This document shows, piece by piece, positions 17,762-26,437 of a DNA stretch of 50,889 bases (positions are counted from its first letter, which is position 1; each line of letters opens with the position of its first letter). The position numbers and the translations under genes are program-made. The notes under the pieces are model-generated. The model saw nothing but the letters and a program-made list of their open reading frames with translations, was not told the DNA's origin and did not search any database. Source of the stretch: CAWFKW01 sp963816535 (GTDB lineage Bacteria; Bacteroidota; Ignavibacteria; Tepidaquicellales; OLB5); the NCBI GenBank assembly GCA_963816535.1, contig CAWFKW010000004.1:1-50889 (forward strand), in the 5' to 3' direction.

Positions 17762-18787
17762 TTAATTATTATTTTGCCAATAATTATCAATTTCCAGATG
17801 CAGTTTCTTTTTTTCGTTATCGGCTAACCATGCCGAGTTAATCGCATTATCCATTAATATCTTCACATCATTCAACTGAAATTCCATCTTATCAACAAAT
17901 GCCGTGTATTCTTCAGAGAGAGTATTGCTAAACATTTTGGGGTCATCTGTGTTTAAAAAGACAACAAGCCCCTTCCTGTAAAAATCTTTTACCGGATGTT
18001 CTTCTATGCTTTTAACAACGCCCGTTTTCACATTCGAAAGAGGGCACATCTCGACCGGTATCTTATTTATTTTTAGATGCTCAACAAGCTTCTCATCTTC
18101 AAACGCTCTTGTCCCGTGTCCGATCCTGTCAACTTTTAATTCTCTTATGGCGCCCCAAATACTCTCGCTTCCGGCAGCTTCGCCGGCGTGGGCAGAAGTT
18201 CTGAATCCAAACGCCCTCGCTTTTTCAAAAACTTCTTTAAATGCTTCCGGCGGAAATTCATGTTCCGATCCGCCTATACCGATGCCGACCACTCCCATTC
18301 CCTTTACTTCATTAACCTGGTGTAGAGTTCTCATTCCTCTTTCAGGTCCGAAATCTCTGACCATGTCGGCAACCAGATTTATTTTTGTTTTAGCGTTAGC
18401 AGATTTAAATCCTTTGAATATCGCTTCAGTAATTTTTTGGGGCTCCAGCCCTCTTCTTGCAAAATCAGGCGGAGAATAAAACACTTCAGTATAAATAATA
18501 TTCTGTTTTTCAAGATCTTTAGCAAACTCTGACGCAATCAATGAAAAATCATCATATTCATTGATAAACCTGTTCTTCCAGATCCACGTCTGAATAAAGT
18601 GCGGAAAATCAGTATATTCGAATTTCTTCTGCAGCTCCTTAATGTTCTTAACATCTTTCGTACCACTGTATTTTTTCACAAGTTCCCAAAGAGCTTCCAA
18701 TGGAATAGCGCCTTCCAGGTGAATATGTAATTCAACCTTCGGCATTGCTTCAATGAATTCTGCTGTATTGACGGAAATTCTATTCAA
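17762..18787 (-). CDS. add: Adenosine deaminase
   Basis: A 341-residue purine-salvage enzyme that converts adenosine to inosine. Zinc ligands are H21 and H23 in ELHIHLEG, the HAGE motif (RTSAHAGEAAGS), and the late DRIGHGTRA and NTDDP motifs carrying the remaining ligand and catalytic residues. The start is chosen as TTG one base after the permease stop. GGTGGG lies 7 nt upstream, and an in-frame ATG further upstream would overlap the permease by 59 bp. An internal ATG 14 codons later (MPKVELHIH) is the alternative. The tight junction suggests translational coupling to the ABC exporter. Confidence 0.9.
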   Translation of the reverse strand: MNRISVNTAEFIEAMPKVELHIHLEGAIPLEALWELVKKYSGTKDVKNIKELQKKFEYTDFPHFIQTWIWKNRFINEYDDFSLIASEFAKDLEKQNIIYTEVFYSPPDFARRGLEPQKITEAIFKGFKSANAKTKINLVADMVRDFGPERGMRTLHQVNEVKGMGVVGIGIGGSEHEFPPEAFKEVFEKARAFGFRTSAHAGEAAGSESIWGAIRELKVDRIGHGTRAFEDEKLVEHLKINKIPVEMCPLSNVKTGVVKSIEEHPVKDFYRKGLVVFLNTDDPKMFSNTLSEEYTAFVDKMEFQLNDVKILMDNAINSAWLADNEKKKLHLEIDNYWQNNN

Positions 18788-18788
18788 T

Positions 18789-19892
18789 TTATTCCCACCT
18801 GAAAAATTTAATGGCAAAAAAGTAAACCACAACTCCCCAGCCGACAAGTATCAGCATTTCTTTAGGGAGCGTAAATATAGTCGCTCCGTCAAAAGCGATC
18901 TTTCTGAGAGCATCGTTAAGATAAGTAAGCGGCAGCGCCCTGCTGATGGGCTGCAGCCATGACGGAAAGTTATCAATCGAAAAGAATGTTCCCGCAAGCA
19001 AAAACTGGGGCAATGTAATCAGGTTTGCAATAGGCGGCACAGCGTTTACGTTCTTTGCGACATTCGAAACCATAAATCCAAATCCAAGGAAAACCAAAAG
19101 CCCCAACACGGAAACAGCAAGCATGTTCAGGACCGTAACCACCCCGTTTACAAGCGTGAATCCAAAAAAGAAATGTCCGATCAGTATTATGATTATGGAA
19201 CCGCTAATCGAAAACATTAAACGGCTCAGCGCTTCGCCAAGGATTATATATTTTCTGTTAACGGGAGTCGCGAAAAACCTTTTAATTACAAGCGTATCCC
19301 TCAGCAAAATAAACACAAACGCCGTGCCGAACACGCCCGCGCTAAGAATGGAAAATCCCAGCTGCCCGGGCAGAATAAAATCGATTGTCTTGTATAATCT
19401 GCCCTCTACGTCAGTTTCCTTTATCTGAACAAGCTGCATTTCCGGTTTTAGATCTTTTGTATTTATCCCGCCTATAACCTGTGAAAGTATCAGTTTGCAT
19501 AAATTGGATTTCTCGGGAGTGGCTTTGTTTGTTTTTACTTCCACCAGATATAAAGGAAATTTTCCTTCGGCGTTCTTTTTGATATCAAGGACTGCGTCAA
19601 AATGGCCCTTCTCAAGATTTATATCTGTTGCTTTATCATCCTGCGATTCGTTTAATCTGAAGCTCTTGACCTCCCTGAGCCTCTGGTAAACCGGATTATC
19701 CCTATCGCTGTTTTTTGTAATGGCTATATCAAACGAACTGCTGCCTCCGCCAATGAATCCAAAAACTATAATAAATATAAGCGGGAATATAAGCGAGAAA
19801 ACGACGCTCGAAGGATTTCTTACTATAGAGCGAAGGCTGGCTTTTGCAATGGCAAACATAGCACGCACGTTGCTGTATTTCTTACTCATCAC
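18789..19892 (-). CDS. ABC-2 type transporter permease
   Basis: A 367-residue membrane subunit of an ABC-2 exporter. One N-terminal helix (about residues 22-45) is followed by a large extracytoplasmic domain to about residue 170. Five further helices lie in the C-terminal half, including the typical QLGFSILSAGVFGTAFVF and the NFPSWLQPISRALPLTYLND amphipathic element. It pairs with the ATPase encoded immediately upstream (11-bp overlap). Such exporters carry drugs, lipids or peptides; the substrate cannot be predicted. Confidence 0.9.
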   Translation of the reverse strand: MMSKKYSNVRAMFAIAKASLRSIVRNPSSVVFSLIFPLIFIIVFGFIGGGSSSFDIAITKNSDRDNPVYQRLREVKSFRLNESQDDKATDINLEKGHFDAVLDIKKNAEGKFPLYLVEVKTNKATPEKSNLCKLILSQVIGGINTKDLKPEMQLVQIKETDVEGRLYKTIDFILPGQLGFSILSAGVFGTAFVFILLRDTLVIKRFFATPVNRKYIILGEALSRLMFSISGSIIIILIGHFFFGFTLVNGVVTVLNMLAVSVLGLLVFLGFGFMVSNVAKNVNAVPPIANLITLPQFLLAGTFFSIDNFPSWLQPISRALPLTYLNDALRKIAFDGATIFTLPKEMLILVGWGVVVYFFAIKFFRWE

Positions 19893-20652
19893 GCAGCTCC
19901 TTTCCCGTTAAATTAAGGAAAACGTCTTCAAGCGACGCAAGTTTTACGCTTTCGCTTCTTTTAAATCCGGCCTTTAAAAGATGATCGATCAAATTGTTTG
20001 GCGTATCAATTGCAATGATCTTCCCAAGGTCAATTATTCCCACCCTGTCGCATAGCTTTTCCGCTTCATCCATATAGTGCGTCGTCATCATTACGGTCGT
20101 TCCGTTTTTTCGTATATCTTCTATCAGGTCCCATAGATTTCGCCTCGCCTGCGGGTCAAGGCCGGTTGTTGGTTCATCAAGAAATATCACTCTCGGACTG
20201 TTAATAATTGTGGTCGCAACGGCAAACCGCTGCTTTTGTCCGCCGGAGAGTTTGGCGTAGATTGTATTTGCTTTTTCTTCAAGTCCGACTTTACGCAGTA
20301 TCTCATGAGCGCCCGCCTGAATATTATATAGCCCGCAGAAAAGATGAATAAGTTCGACAAGATTAAGATTTGGATAAAAACCTGATTGCTGCAGCTGTGC
20401 TCCGATAATTTTCTTCACTTCATCTTTATGCGTATCTACCGAGAGTCCGTCAATAATAACTTCTCCTGAAGTATGGTCGCGAAGCGTCTCCATTATTTCA
20501 AGCGTGGTGGTTTTTCCGGCGCCGTTTGGTCCGAGTAATCCAAAAATCTCGCCTTCATAAACACTGAAGCTGATATCATCAACCGCCCTAAGCTCGCCGT
20601 AGTCTTTCACGAGCCCTTTAACTTCTATTATCTTTTTGTTAGAAATCATCAT
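19882..20652 (-). CDS. ABC transporter ATP-binding protein
   Basis: A 256-residue ATPase subunit of the ABC-2 exporter. Walker A is GPNGAGKT at residues 41-48, the signature LSGGQ at 135-139, and Walker B VIFLDE at 155-160. The switch histidine is in MTTHYMDEAE. The C-terminal SVKLASLEDVFLNLTGKEL is typical of the drug-exporter subgroup. It is the first gene of a minus-strand run that continues with the permease, adenosine deaminase, a membrane protein and a winged-helix regulator. A well-formed promoter precedes it. Confidence 0.95.
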   Translation of the reverse strand: MMISNKKIIEVKGLVKDYGELRAVDDISFSVYEGEIFGLLGPNGAGKTTTLEIMETLRDHTSGEVIIDGLSVDTHKDEVKKIIGAQLQQSGFYPNLNLVELIHLFCGLYNIQAGAHEILRKVGLEEKANTIYAKLSGGQKQRFAVATTIINSPRVIFLDEPTTGLDPQARRNLWDLIEDIRKNGTTVMMTTHYMDEAEKLCDRVGIIDLGKIIAIDTPNNLIDHLLKAGFKRSESVKLASLEDVFLNLTGKELRDE

Positions 20653-20701
20653 TTACAGCATTTTTTTAGCGAATTATAACTTTGTTTTTTAAAGTACTTT
20701 A

Positions 20702-20732
20702 CAAATATACTGTGGTATTTATAATTTGTCAA
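20702..20732 (-). promoter_or_regulatory. Bacteroidota-type promoter of the ABC/add operon
   Basis: On the minus strand this reads TTG, exactly 20 nt, then TATATTTG, matching the TTG...TAnnTTTG pattern of Bacteroidota primary sigma factors. It ends 50 nt upstream of the ATPase start. Confidence 0.6.
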
Positions 20733-20800
20733 GTATTGGCTGAATAAAAAACTCTAAACTAAAGTTTCTATTAGAAGTTAGATTTTGAATTTTAAGATAT

Positions 20801-20829
20801 ATGTCATCCCGCGTAGGCGGGGATCCAGC
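20801..20829. repeat. Dispersed TGTCATcCCCGC-type palindrome
   Basis: TGTCATCCCGC, a short loop and GGCGGGGATCCAGC match the arms of the elements at 5396-5523 and 7295-7465. It lies in the 325-bp spacer between the ABC operon promoter and the GNAT gene, which otherwise holds only AT-rich sequence. Confidence 0.55.
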
Positions 20830-20977
20830 ATTACATTCTAAGATAGTTGTTAAGTATTATAGCAACAAAATAATCTGTTAATGTTTTTCTTTTGACGAAA
20901 AGTATTACCGTGATGCACCGAGTTGATGTTGGAAGAGTCTGATAAGAAGTTTTTATTAATCTGTATTTTACTATTTA

Positions 20978-21526
20978 TTATTTATTATTTGTTAATTGTT
21001 TTACCATATACACAAATTCCATATTTTCAATTTTAAGATCTCCAATATGTTTACCAACTACAAAGGGTTCTGTCTGTCCTGTTAAAACGTATCCTCTTCT
21101 TAAGTAGTAGTCAATTAGTTCCTTCCTCGCGCTTATGACTTTTATCTCCATTTGGGAACAGCCAAAAACTTCTTTCGCATACGCATCGCTTTTGTCTAAT
21201 ATTACTCTGCCGAGCTTAGCATTCTGAAAATTTACGTCCACTGAAAGCATACCAAGGTAACACATTCCGTTTTTCTTTTTTTCAAGATGTACGCATCCGG
21301 CGATCTTTTCATCCGGAATACAAAGTAAAATTACATCATCCTTCTTAGCGATTATTTGTTCAATTTTCTCTTTTGTAATTCTAATACCGCCTAGCAGGTC
21401 CGCTTCAGAGGTCCATCCCTTCTTCGCATTCTCTCCGCGATAGACTGAATTTATAAGATCGGTTATCGACTGCGCATCGTTATGCTTCGCATTTCTGAAT
21501 ATCAGCCCGGACTTATTTAATTCCAT
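20978..21526 (-). CDS. GNAT-family N-acetyltransferase
   Basis: A 182-residue acetyltransferase-like protein. The GNAT core runs from IFRNAKHNDAQSITDLINSVY through the strand MCYLGMLSVDVNFQNAKLGR, which carries the acetyl-CoA loop, to KVISARKELIDYYLRRGYVL. The acceptor substrate is unknown. The last residues (KQLTNNK) are encoded by an AT-rich simple repeat that continues into the spacer, so the original C terminus may have been altered. It follows the DinB-like gene with a 9-bp gap. Confidence 0.85.
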   Translation of the reverse strand: MELNKSGLIFRNAKHNDAQSITDLINSVYRGENAKKGWTSEADLLGGIRITKEKIEQIIAKKDDVILLCIPDEKIAGCVHLEKKKNGMCYLGMLSVDVNFQNAKLGRVILDKSDAYAKEVFGCSQMEIKVISARKELIDYYLRRGYVLTGQTEPFVVGKHIGDLKIENMEFVYMVKQLTNNK

Positions 21527-21535
21527 AACAGTACG

Positions 21536-22036
21536 CTAATATTTGATTATTTGTTTAAGATGATATTCCATATGCGCCGCATAATCTTCCATGAGCCAAC
21601 GAAGAGTTCTCATTCCGCCAGGCCCTTTATACTCAGGTTTTTCTTCGGACACATAAACACTGAACTCACCGCCCCCGCCTAAAAAGCATTCATACTCTAA
21701 TTGCTCTGGAGTATAATAAGAGATCACATTAATTATATTTTTGTTAGTTGATCTCCAGAAATCCAGAATATCATCAAGTGCCGTCTCCTGGTAATGTCCG
21801 GCTTTAACGCATTCAGCCTGCTCATATGTATTGACTTCAAAAGGCTTTGGCGCATGCTGAGCGTTAATGAACCTTATAAGATTGTTCATAGCAGAATCGC
21901 ATAAATGCCCCATTATTTCTTTTTTCGACCACTTGCCGGGAGCTCTTCTGAATGTTAGCTCTTCGCTGCCCAGAGAATTTATTTTTCCGGGAACAATTTG
22001 CAGCAGGTAATTTAATCTTTTTATTGTCTTATTCAA
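21536..22036 (-). CDS. DinB-like putative metal-dependent protein
   Basis: A 166-residue four-helix-bundle protein of the DinB/YfiT type. Likely metal ligands are the histidine of KEIMGHLCDSA near residue 45 and the pair in DYAAHMEYHLKQI near the C terminus. Family members include thiol S-transferases and damage-inducible proteins, and the specific reaction here is unknown. It is the first gene of a two-gene unit with the GNAT protein. A substrate relation between the two is possible but not shown. Confidence 0.85.
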   Translation of the reverse strand: MNKTIKRLNYLLQIVPGKINSLGSEELTFRRAPGKWSKKEIMGHLCDSAMNNLIRFINAQHAPKPFEVNTYEQAECVKAGHYQETALDDILDFWRSTNKNIINVISYYTPEQLEYECFLGGGGEFSVYVSEEKPEYKGPGGMRTLRWLMEDYAAHMEYHLKQIIKY

Positions 22037-22122
22037 GTTTGTAATAAAAAAGAAAAATAAACAGCGTCCGTTGAAGTATCAATTCAAATCTTGGATCGCT
22101 CGTTAATAAGCTCAGCCCGTAC

Positions 22123-22152
22123 TTGATATAATAAACAAATACAATTAATTTG
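22123..22152 (+). promoter_or_regulatory. Possible promoter of the FecR-domain gene
   Basis: TTG, 19 nt, then TTAATTTG, one mismatch from TAnnTTTG. It ends 17 nt upstream of the start codon. It is weaker than the four perfect matches elsewhere in the window. Confidence 0.35.
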
Positions 22153-22169
22153 CAAAAAATCAATTAATT

Positions 22170-23060
22170 ATGAAGAACATTACTACGATAATGCTCGCCC
22201 TGACCTTAACAGGAGCGCTATATTCACAGGTTAATTATAAAAGTTTCAACCCGGGCTTAAGCAACGACACTTTATTATTTGACGGCGACTCGCCGCTTAG
22301 AGATTTTGACAAAGCTGATAACTGTCCGGTGAAGGTAACCTACTCCAAGGGCGATGTGAAGGGAAAGAAACTTGTTCCAAAGACGGTTCAGTTTTGCACA
22401 GGCCCGGGAATACTGAACGTTGAAGAAGATGGCCCCATCGGCGCAAACGATGTGTTAGCTCCGGGTTCAACAATTACTACCGGTGATAATTCAGCGGTGC
22501 AATTACAAATGCTTGACGGCAGCATAATGCGGGTCGGCCCTAACAGCAGTTTCACTTTGGGCGATTGTAACTTCGACGATCAATCTTCTCACTTAAGCAT
22601 AAAAGACCTTATGGGCGAGGCATGGCAATCAGTTCAGCACGCGCTTGGCGGCGATGTAAATTATCAAATGAGCACAGGGGATGCCACTGCAGGAGTAAGA
22701 GGAACCAAGTACAGTATGGAAAGTTATATTTCAAACGGCGATACCGTAACCGTTCTGAAAGTTTTTGAAGGCACAGTCGAGTTCAGAAGCAGCTTCGATA
22801 ATTCAAATGACGCCGATGCAATCGCTGAAAGGAACAAAAAACTCGGCGATGATTATTTGGCGGGTAAAATAACGCTGGATGAATACACCAGGCGCATAGC
22901 CGAAACAAATACCAACACACTGGATATAAAGAACAATTTCACTGTATCGGTAACAGCAGGATTCACATCTACAGTTAAGAACCGCGAAGCGCCAACCGGG
23001 CCCAAGCCGTTTACGCCGGAAGATAATCCATGGTATTCAGATATTAATTTCACTAAGTAG
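22170..23060 (+). CDS. Exported FecR-domain protein
   Basis: A 296-residue protein with an N-terminal signal peptide (MKNITTIMLALTLTGALYS). The central FecR fold contains VLAPGSTITTGDNSAVQLQM, DGSIMRVGPNSSFTLG and the hallmark ATAGVRGTKYSMES. A helical segment (KKLGDDYLAGKITLDEYTRR) and a short disordered tail follow. There is no sigma factor or FecR-type regulator module nearby, so this is a secreted stand-alone FecR domain of the kind found in surface or periplasmic proteins, not an anti-sigma factor. It converges with the phosphatase gene 10 bp away. Confidence 0.8.
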   Translation: MKNITTIMLALTLTGALYSQVNYKSFNPGLSNDTLLFDGDSPLRDFDKADNCPVKVTYSKGDVKGKKLVPKTVQFCTGPGILNVEEDGPIGANDVLAPGSTITTGDNSAVQLQMLDGSIMRVGPNSSFTLGDCNFDDQSSHLSIKDLMGEAWQSVQHALGGDVNYQMSTGDATAGVRGTKYSMESYISNGDTVTVLKVFEGTVEFRSSFDNSNDADAIAERNKKLGDDYLAGKITLDEYTRRIAETNTNTLDIKNNFTVSVTAGFTSTVKNREAPTGPKPFTPEDNPWYSDINFTK

Positions 23061-23070
23061 AAATTTAATT

Positions 23071-24006
23071 TTACTTATTTATCCAGTCGCTGTATAAAGT
23101 CTTATAGCCATCGGTATTGGAGCGGCAATATTCGTAAAACTTTTTCAGGTATTGGGTTCTGTCTATAGCATACTGTTTATCATATCCGGGGAAGTCATCG
23201 TCTTTGGTCAGGTCTATTCCGCCCAACAAGTACTGTCTGCTGAGTATATCTCCAAATGAAACATTCTTTGCATTTTTCATCATGTCGTACATAACCATAA
23301 ACGTAGTGGTTCTGCCATCCCCGGCGTGGCAATGAAAGTGAATCCAATTTTCACTGCTAAGAGAACTTATATAATTTATAAATCTATCAACGTCTTCAAC
23401 CAGCGGCTGGCGATGGTCTGAAACAGTTAGCCGGAAATAATCTGCGCCAAATGATTTAACCAATTCCTCTTCGGTCACTGATGTTTTCACTTCTCCGGGA
23501 ATATCAGTATAACTCTCAATTGAATCATTCAACTTATACTTCTTTTGAATTCTGAGTATTGTAATTCCTTTTGTATTCTTCAGGCTGTCCATTCTTTTCT
23601 TTTCGCCGTCGATAACCTGGCTCCGCGTAAGGCCAACGTTGGCCCAGTCATATTTCCCATACCAACTGATAGGCATGCCGTTAACAAAGCCGTGCGTTTC
23701 CTGCCGGAGGTCAATATCTATCAATCGTCGGTTTCCGCATTGGTTTTTTATCAGCGGGAGGCTCTTATCGGAGAACTCGGCGCTCCCTGAGATGTTAAGA
23801 CCGCTTAATCCCGTTGTATCCGGGACCTCTTTATGCTCTCTTCTTAAATCGCCGTCTGATCTGCGGAAGTTGCGGGGAAGAGTATCGGTGTAAGGCTCAT
23901 CGAGAATTAAGTAAACGGAATCAGCGCCCTGATGAAAAGAATTTCCGAATACGTCTGAGCTTGCAATCAAAATGAAAACAAAAAGAATTAATAAATTCAA
24001 TCTCAT
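23071..24006 (-). CDS. Secreted phytase-like protein tyrosine phosphatase
   Basis: A 311-residue exported cysteine phosphatase. The signal peptide covers residues 1-21. The P-loop HCHAGDGRT carries catalytic C226 and R232, and the general-acid loop TVSDHRQP carries D197. The segment DVDRFINYISSL...WIHFHCHAGDGRTTTFMVMYD matches PTP-like inositol hexakisphosphatases such as the Selenomonas ruminantium enzyme. The likely substrates are therefore phytate or other inositol phosphates outside the cytoplasm, but a phosphoprotein or lipid substrate is not excluded. No phosphate transporter is adjacent. Confidence 0.85.
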   Translation of the reverse strand: MRLNLLILFVFILIASSDVFGNSFHQGADSVYLILDEPYTDTLPRNFRRSDGDLRREHKEVPDTTGLSGLNISGSAEFSDKSLPLIKNQCGNRRLIDIDLRQETHGFVNGMPISWYGKYDWANVGLTRSQVIDGEKKRMDSLKNTKGITILRIQKKYKLNDSIESYTDIPGEVKTSVTEEELVKSFGADYFRLTVSDHRQPLVEDVDRFINYISSLSSENWIHFHCHAGDGRTTTFMVMYDMMKNAKNVSFGDILSRQYLLGGIDLTKDDDFPGYDKQYAIDRTQYLKKFYEYCRSNTDGYKTLYSDWINK

Positions 24007-24064
24007 ACCGGTTTAATGATATAATTTGAAAATTCCAGATTACCTGACAAAAAAATGTAAGTTC

Positions 24065-24169
24065 AGGGCCAAAGCCCTTCATTTGGGTTTGCTCTAATCC
24101 GACTTCGAATTTCGGTATCCACCCTCCAAAGGCGGGCAAGCGCTTTCGCGCCTGCCTGCTGCAGGCAGG
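24065..24169. repeat. Hairpin cluster downstream of the ammonia-lyase
   Basis: AGGGC-caaa-GCCCT, the motif CCCTCCAAAGGCGGG (also present at about 37638-37652), and the near-perfect palindrome CCTGCCTGC-t-GCAGGCAGG at 24151-24169. The last lies 11 bp past the ammonia-lyase stop and may act as its terminator. Confidence 0.55.
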
Positions 24170-24180
24170 GGGATAAGTCA

Positions 24181-25755
24181 CTACTTTATCGCTTTTTTAT
24201 TTCCGTTCACTGATTGTGCCGCAGCAGTAAGGTCCTCAAGGCTGCCGGTTGTTTTTTCAACTTCATCCAGTATCTCACATGATTTAACCAGCGCTTTCAT
24301 CCGCGTGTGGTCTTTGTATAGCGGACGGTCAGCGTCAAGATGCTCGACATATTTGCGGATAACTTTTTTTGCCGAGCTTACTCCTGCGCCATGAGTAAAA
24401 TTATGGAAGCCCAGCGCCTGCGCAGCCGCCATGAATTCTATTCCAAGTATTCCATAAGCGTTATCCAATATCTGAGTGTTCTTTATCGCGGTATTCATAC
24501 CCATCGAAACAAAATCTTCCTGGTCAGCCGCCGCGGGAATAGACATTACCGACGCGGGAGCAGAGAGCATTCTTTGCTCGACAATTAATGTATCGGCAGT
24601 GTACTGGCTAAGCATCATTCCGGAAAACATTCCGGCGCCTTTTGTTAAGAACGCGGGCAAACCAACGCTTAACGCGGGATTCAAAAGCCTGTTCAGTCTT
24701 CTTTCGGATAATACGCACACCATAGTGATAGCGGCGCTAACCATATCCATCGGTAATGATACCGGTGTGCCCTGGAAATTTGCGCCTGTCAGCGTTAACT
24801 TTTCATCCGGTAAAAATATTGGGTTATCGCCAACGCCGTTCAATTCAGTTTCAACCTGGAGCTTTGCCCAAGCGACTGCATCATGCGCCGCGCCAATTAC
24901 CTGCGGAGTCGAACGCATCGAATACGCGTCCTGTACTTTTGTTTTTATTTTGCCAGTGAGTAAGTCGCTGCCCTTTAAGCATTTCATAATCGCTCTTGAG
25001 CTGCGCACCGCGCCTGCAAATCCTCTTAGTATGTGCAGCTTTTCATTGTAAGGTTTTAGATTTGCCTGCAAAGCTTCAAGCGTCATAGCGGCTGCTATTT
25101 CAGCCTGTTTCAGCCAGCGGTTAACGTCGTAAACCATAATAGCGCTCATAGCGGTAAGCAGGTTCGAGCCGTTGATTATCGCAAGCCCGTCTCTTGCCTG
25201 CAATCCGGGAATTTCAATCCCTGCTTTTTTAAAAGCTTCAGCGCCCGGCATTTGCTCGCCTTTATAAAACGCTTCGCCCTCGCCCATCATTAATAACGCA
25301 ACCTGCGACATCGGCGCCAGATCGCCTGATGCGCCAACGGAACCTTTCTGGCAGACAACGGGAGTTACTCCCCTGTTTAACATTTCAATTAACGTAAGAG
25401 TAATTTCGGGGCGGCATCCTGAGTTGCCGTGAGCGTGCACGTTAATTCTTCCGGCAATCGCGCCTCTCACAAATTCAATCGGGGCGGGGTCGCCTATTCC
25501 GGCGGAATGATTATAAATTAAATATCTCTGGAAATCTTTTACCTGTTCATCGCTAAGTACAATTTCCGAAAATTCGCCGATGCCTGTGTTAACGCCGTAC
25601 ATAATTTCGTGCGCTTTAATTTTTTCTTCAAGCATGGCCCTGCATATCTTAATACGTTCAAGCGCGTCCGGGTGAAGCTCAACTTTTTCCCCATCCCTGG
25701 CTATGCTCACAAGCTTTTCGGCAGTGAGCCCGTATCCATCAAGTATAACCGGCAT
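24181..25755 (-). CDS. hutH: Aromatic amino acid ammonia-lyase, probably histidine ammonia-lyase
   Basis: A 524-residue MIO-type ammonia-lyase. The self-cyclising triad is A142-S143-G144 in GSVGASGDLAP. Catalytic Y53 lies in YGVNTGIG. H83 in YLIYNHSAG and the glutamate of ADQEDFVSM match positions that favour histidine over tyrosine or phenylalanine. The residue before H83 is asparagine where known histidine lyases have serine, so the substrate call is probable, not certain. The product from histidine would be urocanate. No other hut gene is near. A TATTTTTG-like -7 element lies 36 nt upstream of the start, but the -33 part is not clear. Confidence 0.85.
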   Translation of the reverse strand: MPVILDGYGLTAEKLVSIARDGEKVELHPDALERIKICRAMLEEKIKAHEIMYGVNTGIGEFSEIVLSDEQVKDFQRYLIYNHSAGIGDPAPIEFVRGAIAGRINVHAHGNSGCRPEITLTLIEMLNRGVTPVVCQKGSVGASGDLAPMSQVALLMMGEGEAFYKGEQMPGAEAFKKAGIEIPGLQARDGLAIINGSNLLTAMSAIMVYDVNRWLKQAEIAAAMTLEALQANLKPYNEKLHILRGFAGAVRSSRAIMKCLKGSDLLTGKIKTKVQDAYSMRSTPQVIGAAHDAVAWAKLQVETELNGVGDNPIFLPDEKLTLTGANFQGTPVSLPMDMVSAAITMVCVLSERRLNRLLNPALSVGLPAFLTKGAGMFSGMMLSQYTADTLIVEQRMLSAPASVMSIPAAADQEDFVSMGMNTAIKNTQILDNAYGILGIEFMAAAQALGFHNFTHGAGVSSAKKVIRKYVEHLDADRPLYKDHTRMKALVKSCEILDEVEKTTGSLEDLTAAAQSVNGNKKAIK

Positions 25756-26120
25756 TATCTATCCTTTCATAAATTTTTTGTTACATACTACAAAAATAAT
25801 AATAAGTAATCTGAGATTATAGTTTTAAAATTACACCTTTCAATTGCGGCTGATTGTCATGCGAAACAGGTAATTTGTCACTCTTTAACACGCATTTGTA
25901 AGCGTTTTTGTTATCATTTGTCATGCTTTGTACACGCTTTTTACTGATTAAGTAATTGTTTTTATATTATTTGCATTATTTTTATATGCATTTTGGAATG
26001 AGATACAGTCAGTAGATTCGTGAGAAAACTCTTTTTGTTTTGATTTTGAATTGGAATCATTGTTTTATGCCGTATAATTTTTTTCATTTCGCACGGACAG
26101 AAATGAGAATTCGTCAAACA

Positions 26121-26170
26121 GTTAATTGGTTAATTAAGTTAATTGGTTAATTAAGTTAACTGGTTAATTC
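26121..26170. repeat. Three tandem copies of a 17-bp repeat
   Basis: GTTAATTGGTTAATTAA occurs twice exactly and a third time with changes. It lies in the 682-bp spacer before the A-B array. The same short words recur nearby (26200-26235) and inside the signal-peptide codons of the A genes. The rest of the spacer, back to 25756, shows no gene. Confidence 0.8.
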
Positions 26171-26393
26171 GAAAAATAATATGAGCTTTGAAATAGTTTT
26201 TTATTAACTGCTAACTATTAACTACTAACTGTAGTATAATACAAATGTTTTGGTAAATCAAGGCAGAAATGTACGGATGGTTTAAGGAAGGCTGTTAATT
26301 GGTAAACTAATTATAAATTGCCATGTCATAGGCCCTTCATACCCGAGTAACAGCCAGCAATCACTAAAACCAAACAAACCAGAACATTTTGAA

Positions 26394-26424
26394 TTGAACA
26401 TCTTAAAATTATGCCGTATGTTTT
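26394..26424 (+). promoter_or_regulatory. Probable promoter of the A-B array
   Basis: TTG, exactly 20 nt, then TATGTTTT, one mismatch from TAnnTTTG in its last base. It ends 13 nt before the chosen ATG of the first A gene and overlaps the upstream in-frame ATG, which supports the later start. Confidence 0.5.
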
Positions 26425-26437
26425 AATCGGTGATTTC

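Noticed and set aside
22170..23060. FecR-type anti-sigma system
   Set aside because: No sigma factor gene is adjacent and the protein is exported without the inner-membrane helix of a true FecR regulator.
26121..26170. CRISPR-like array from repeated units
   Set aside because: The 17-bp units are contiguous with no spacers, are AT-rich, and no cas gene is in the window.
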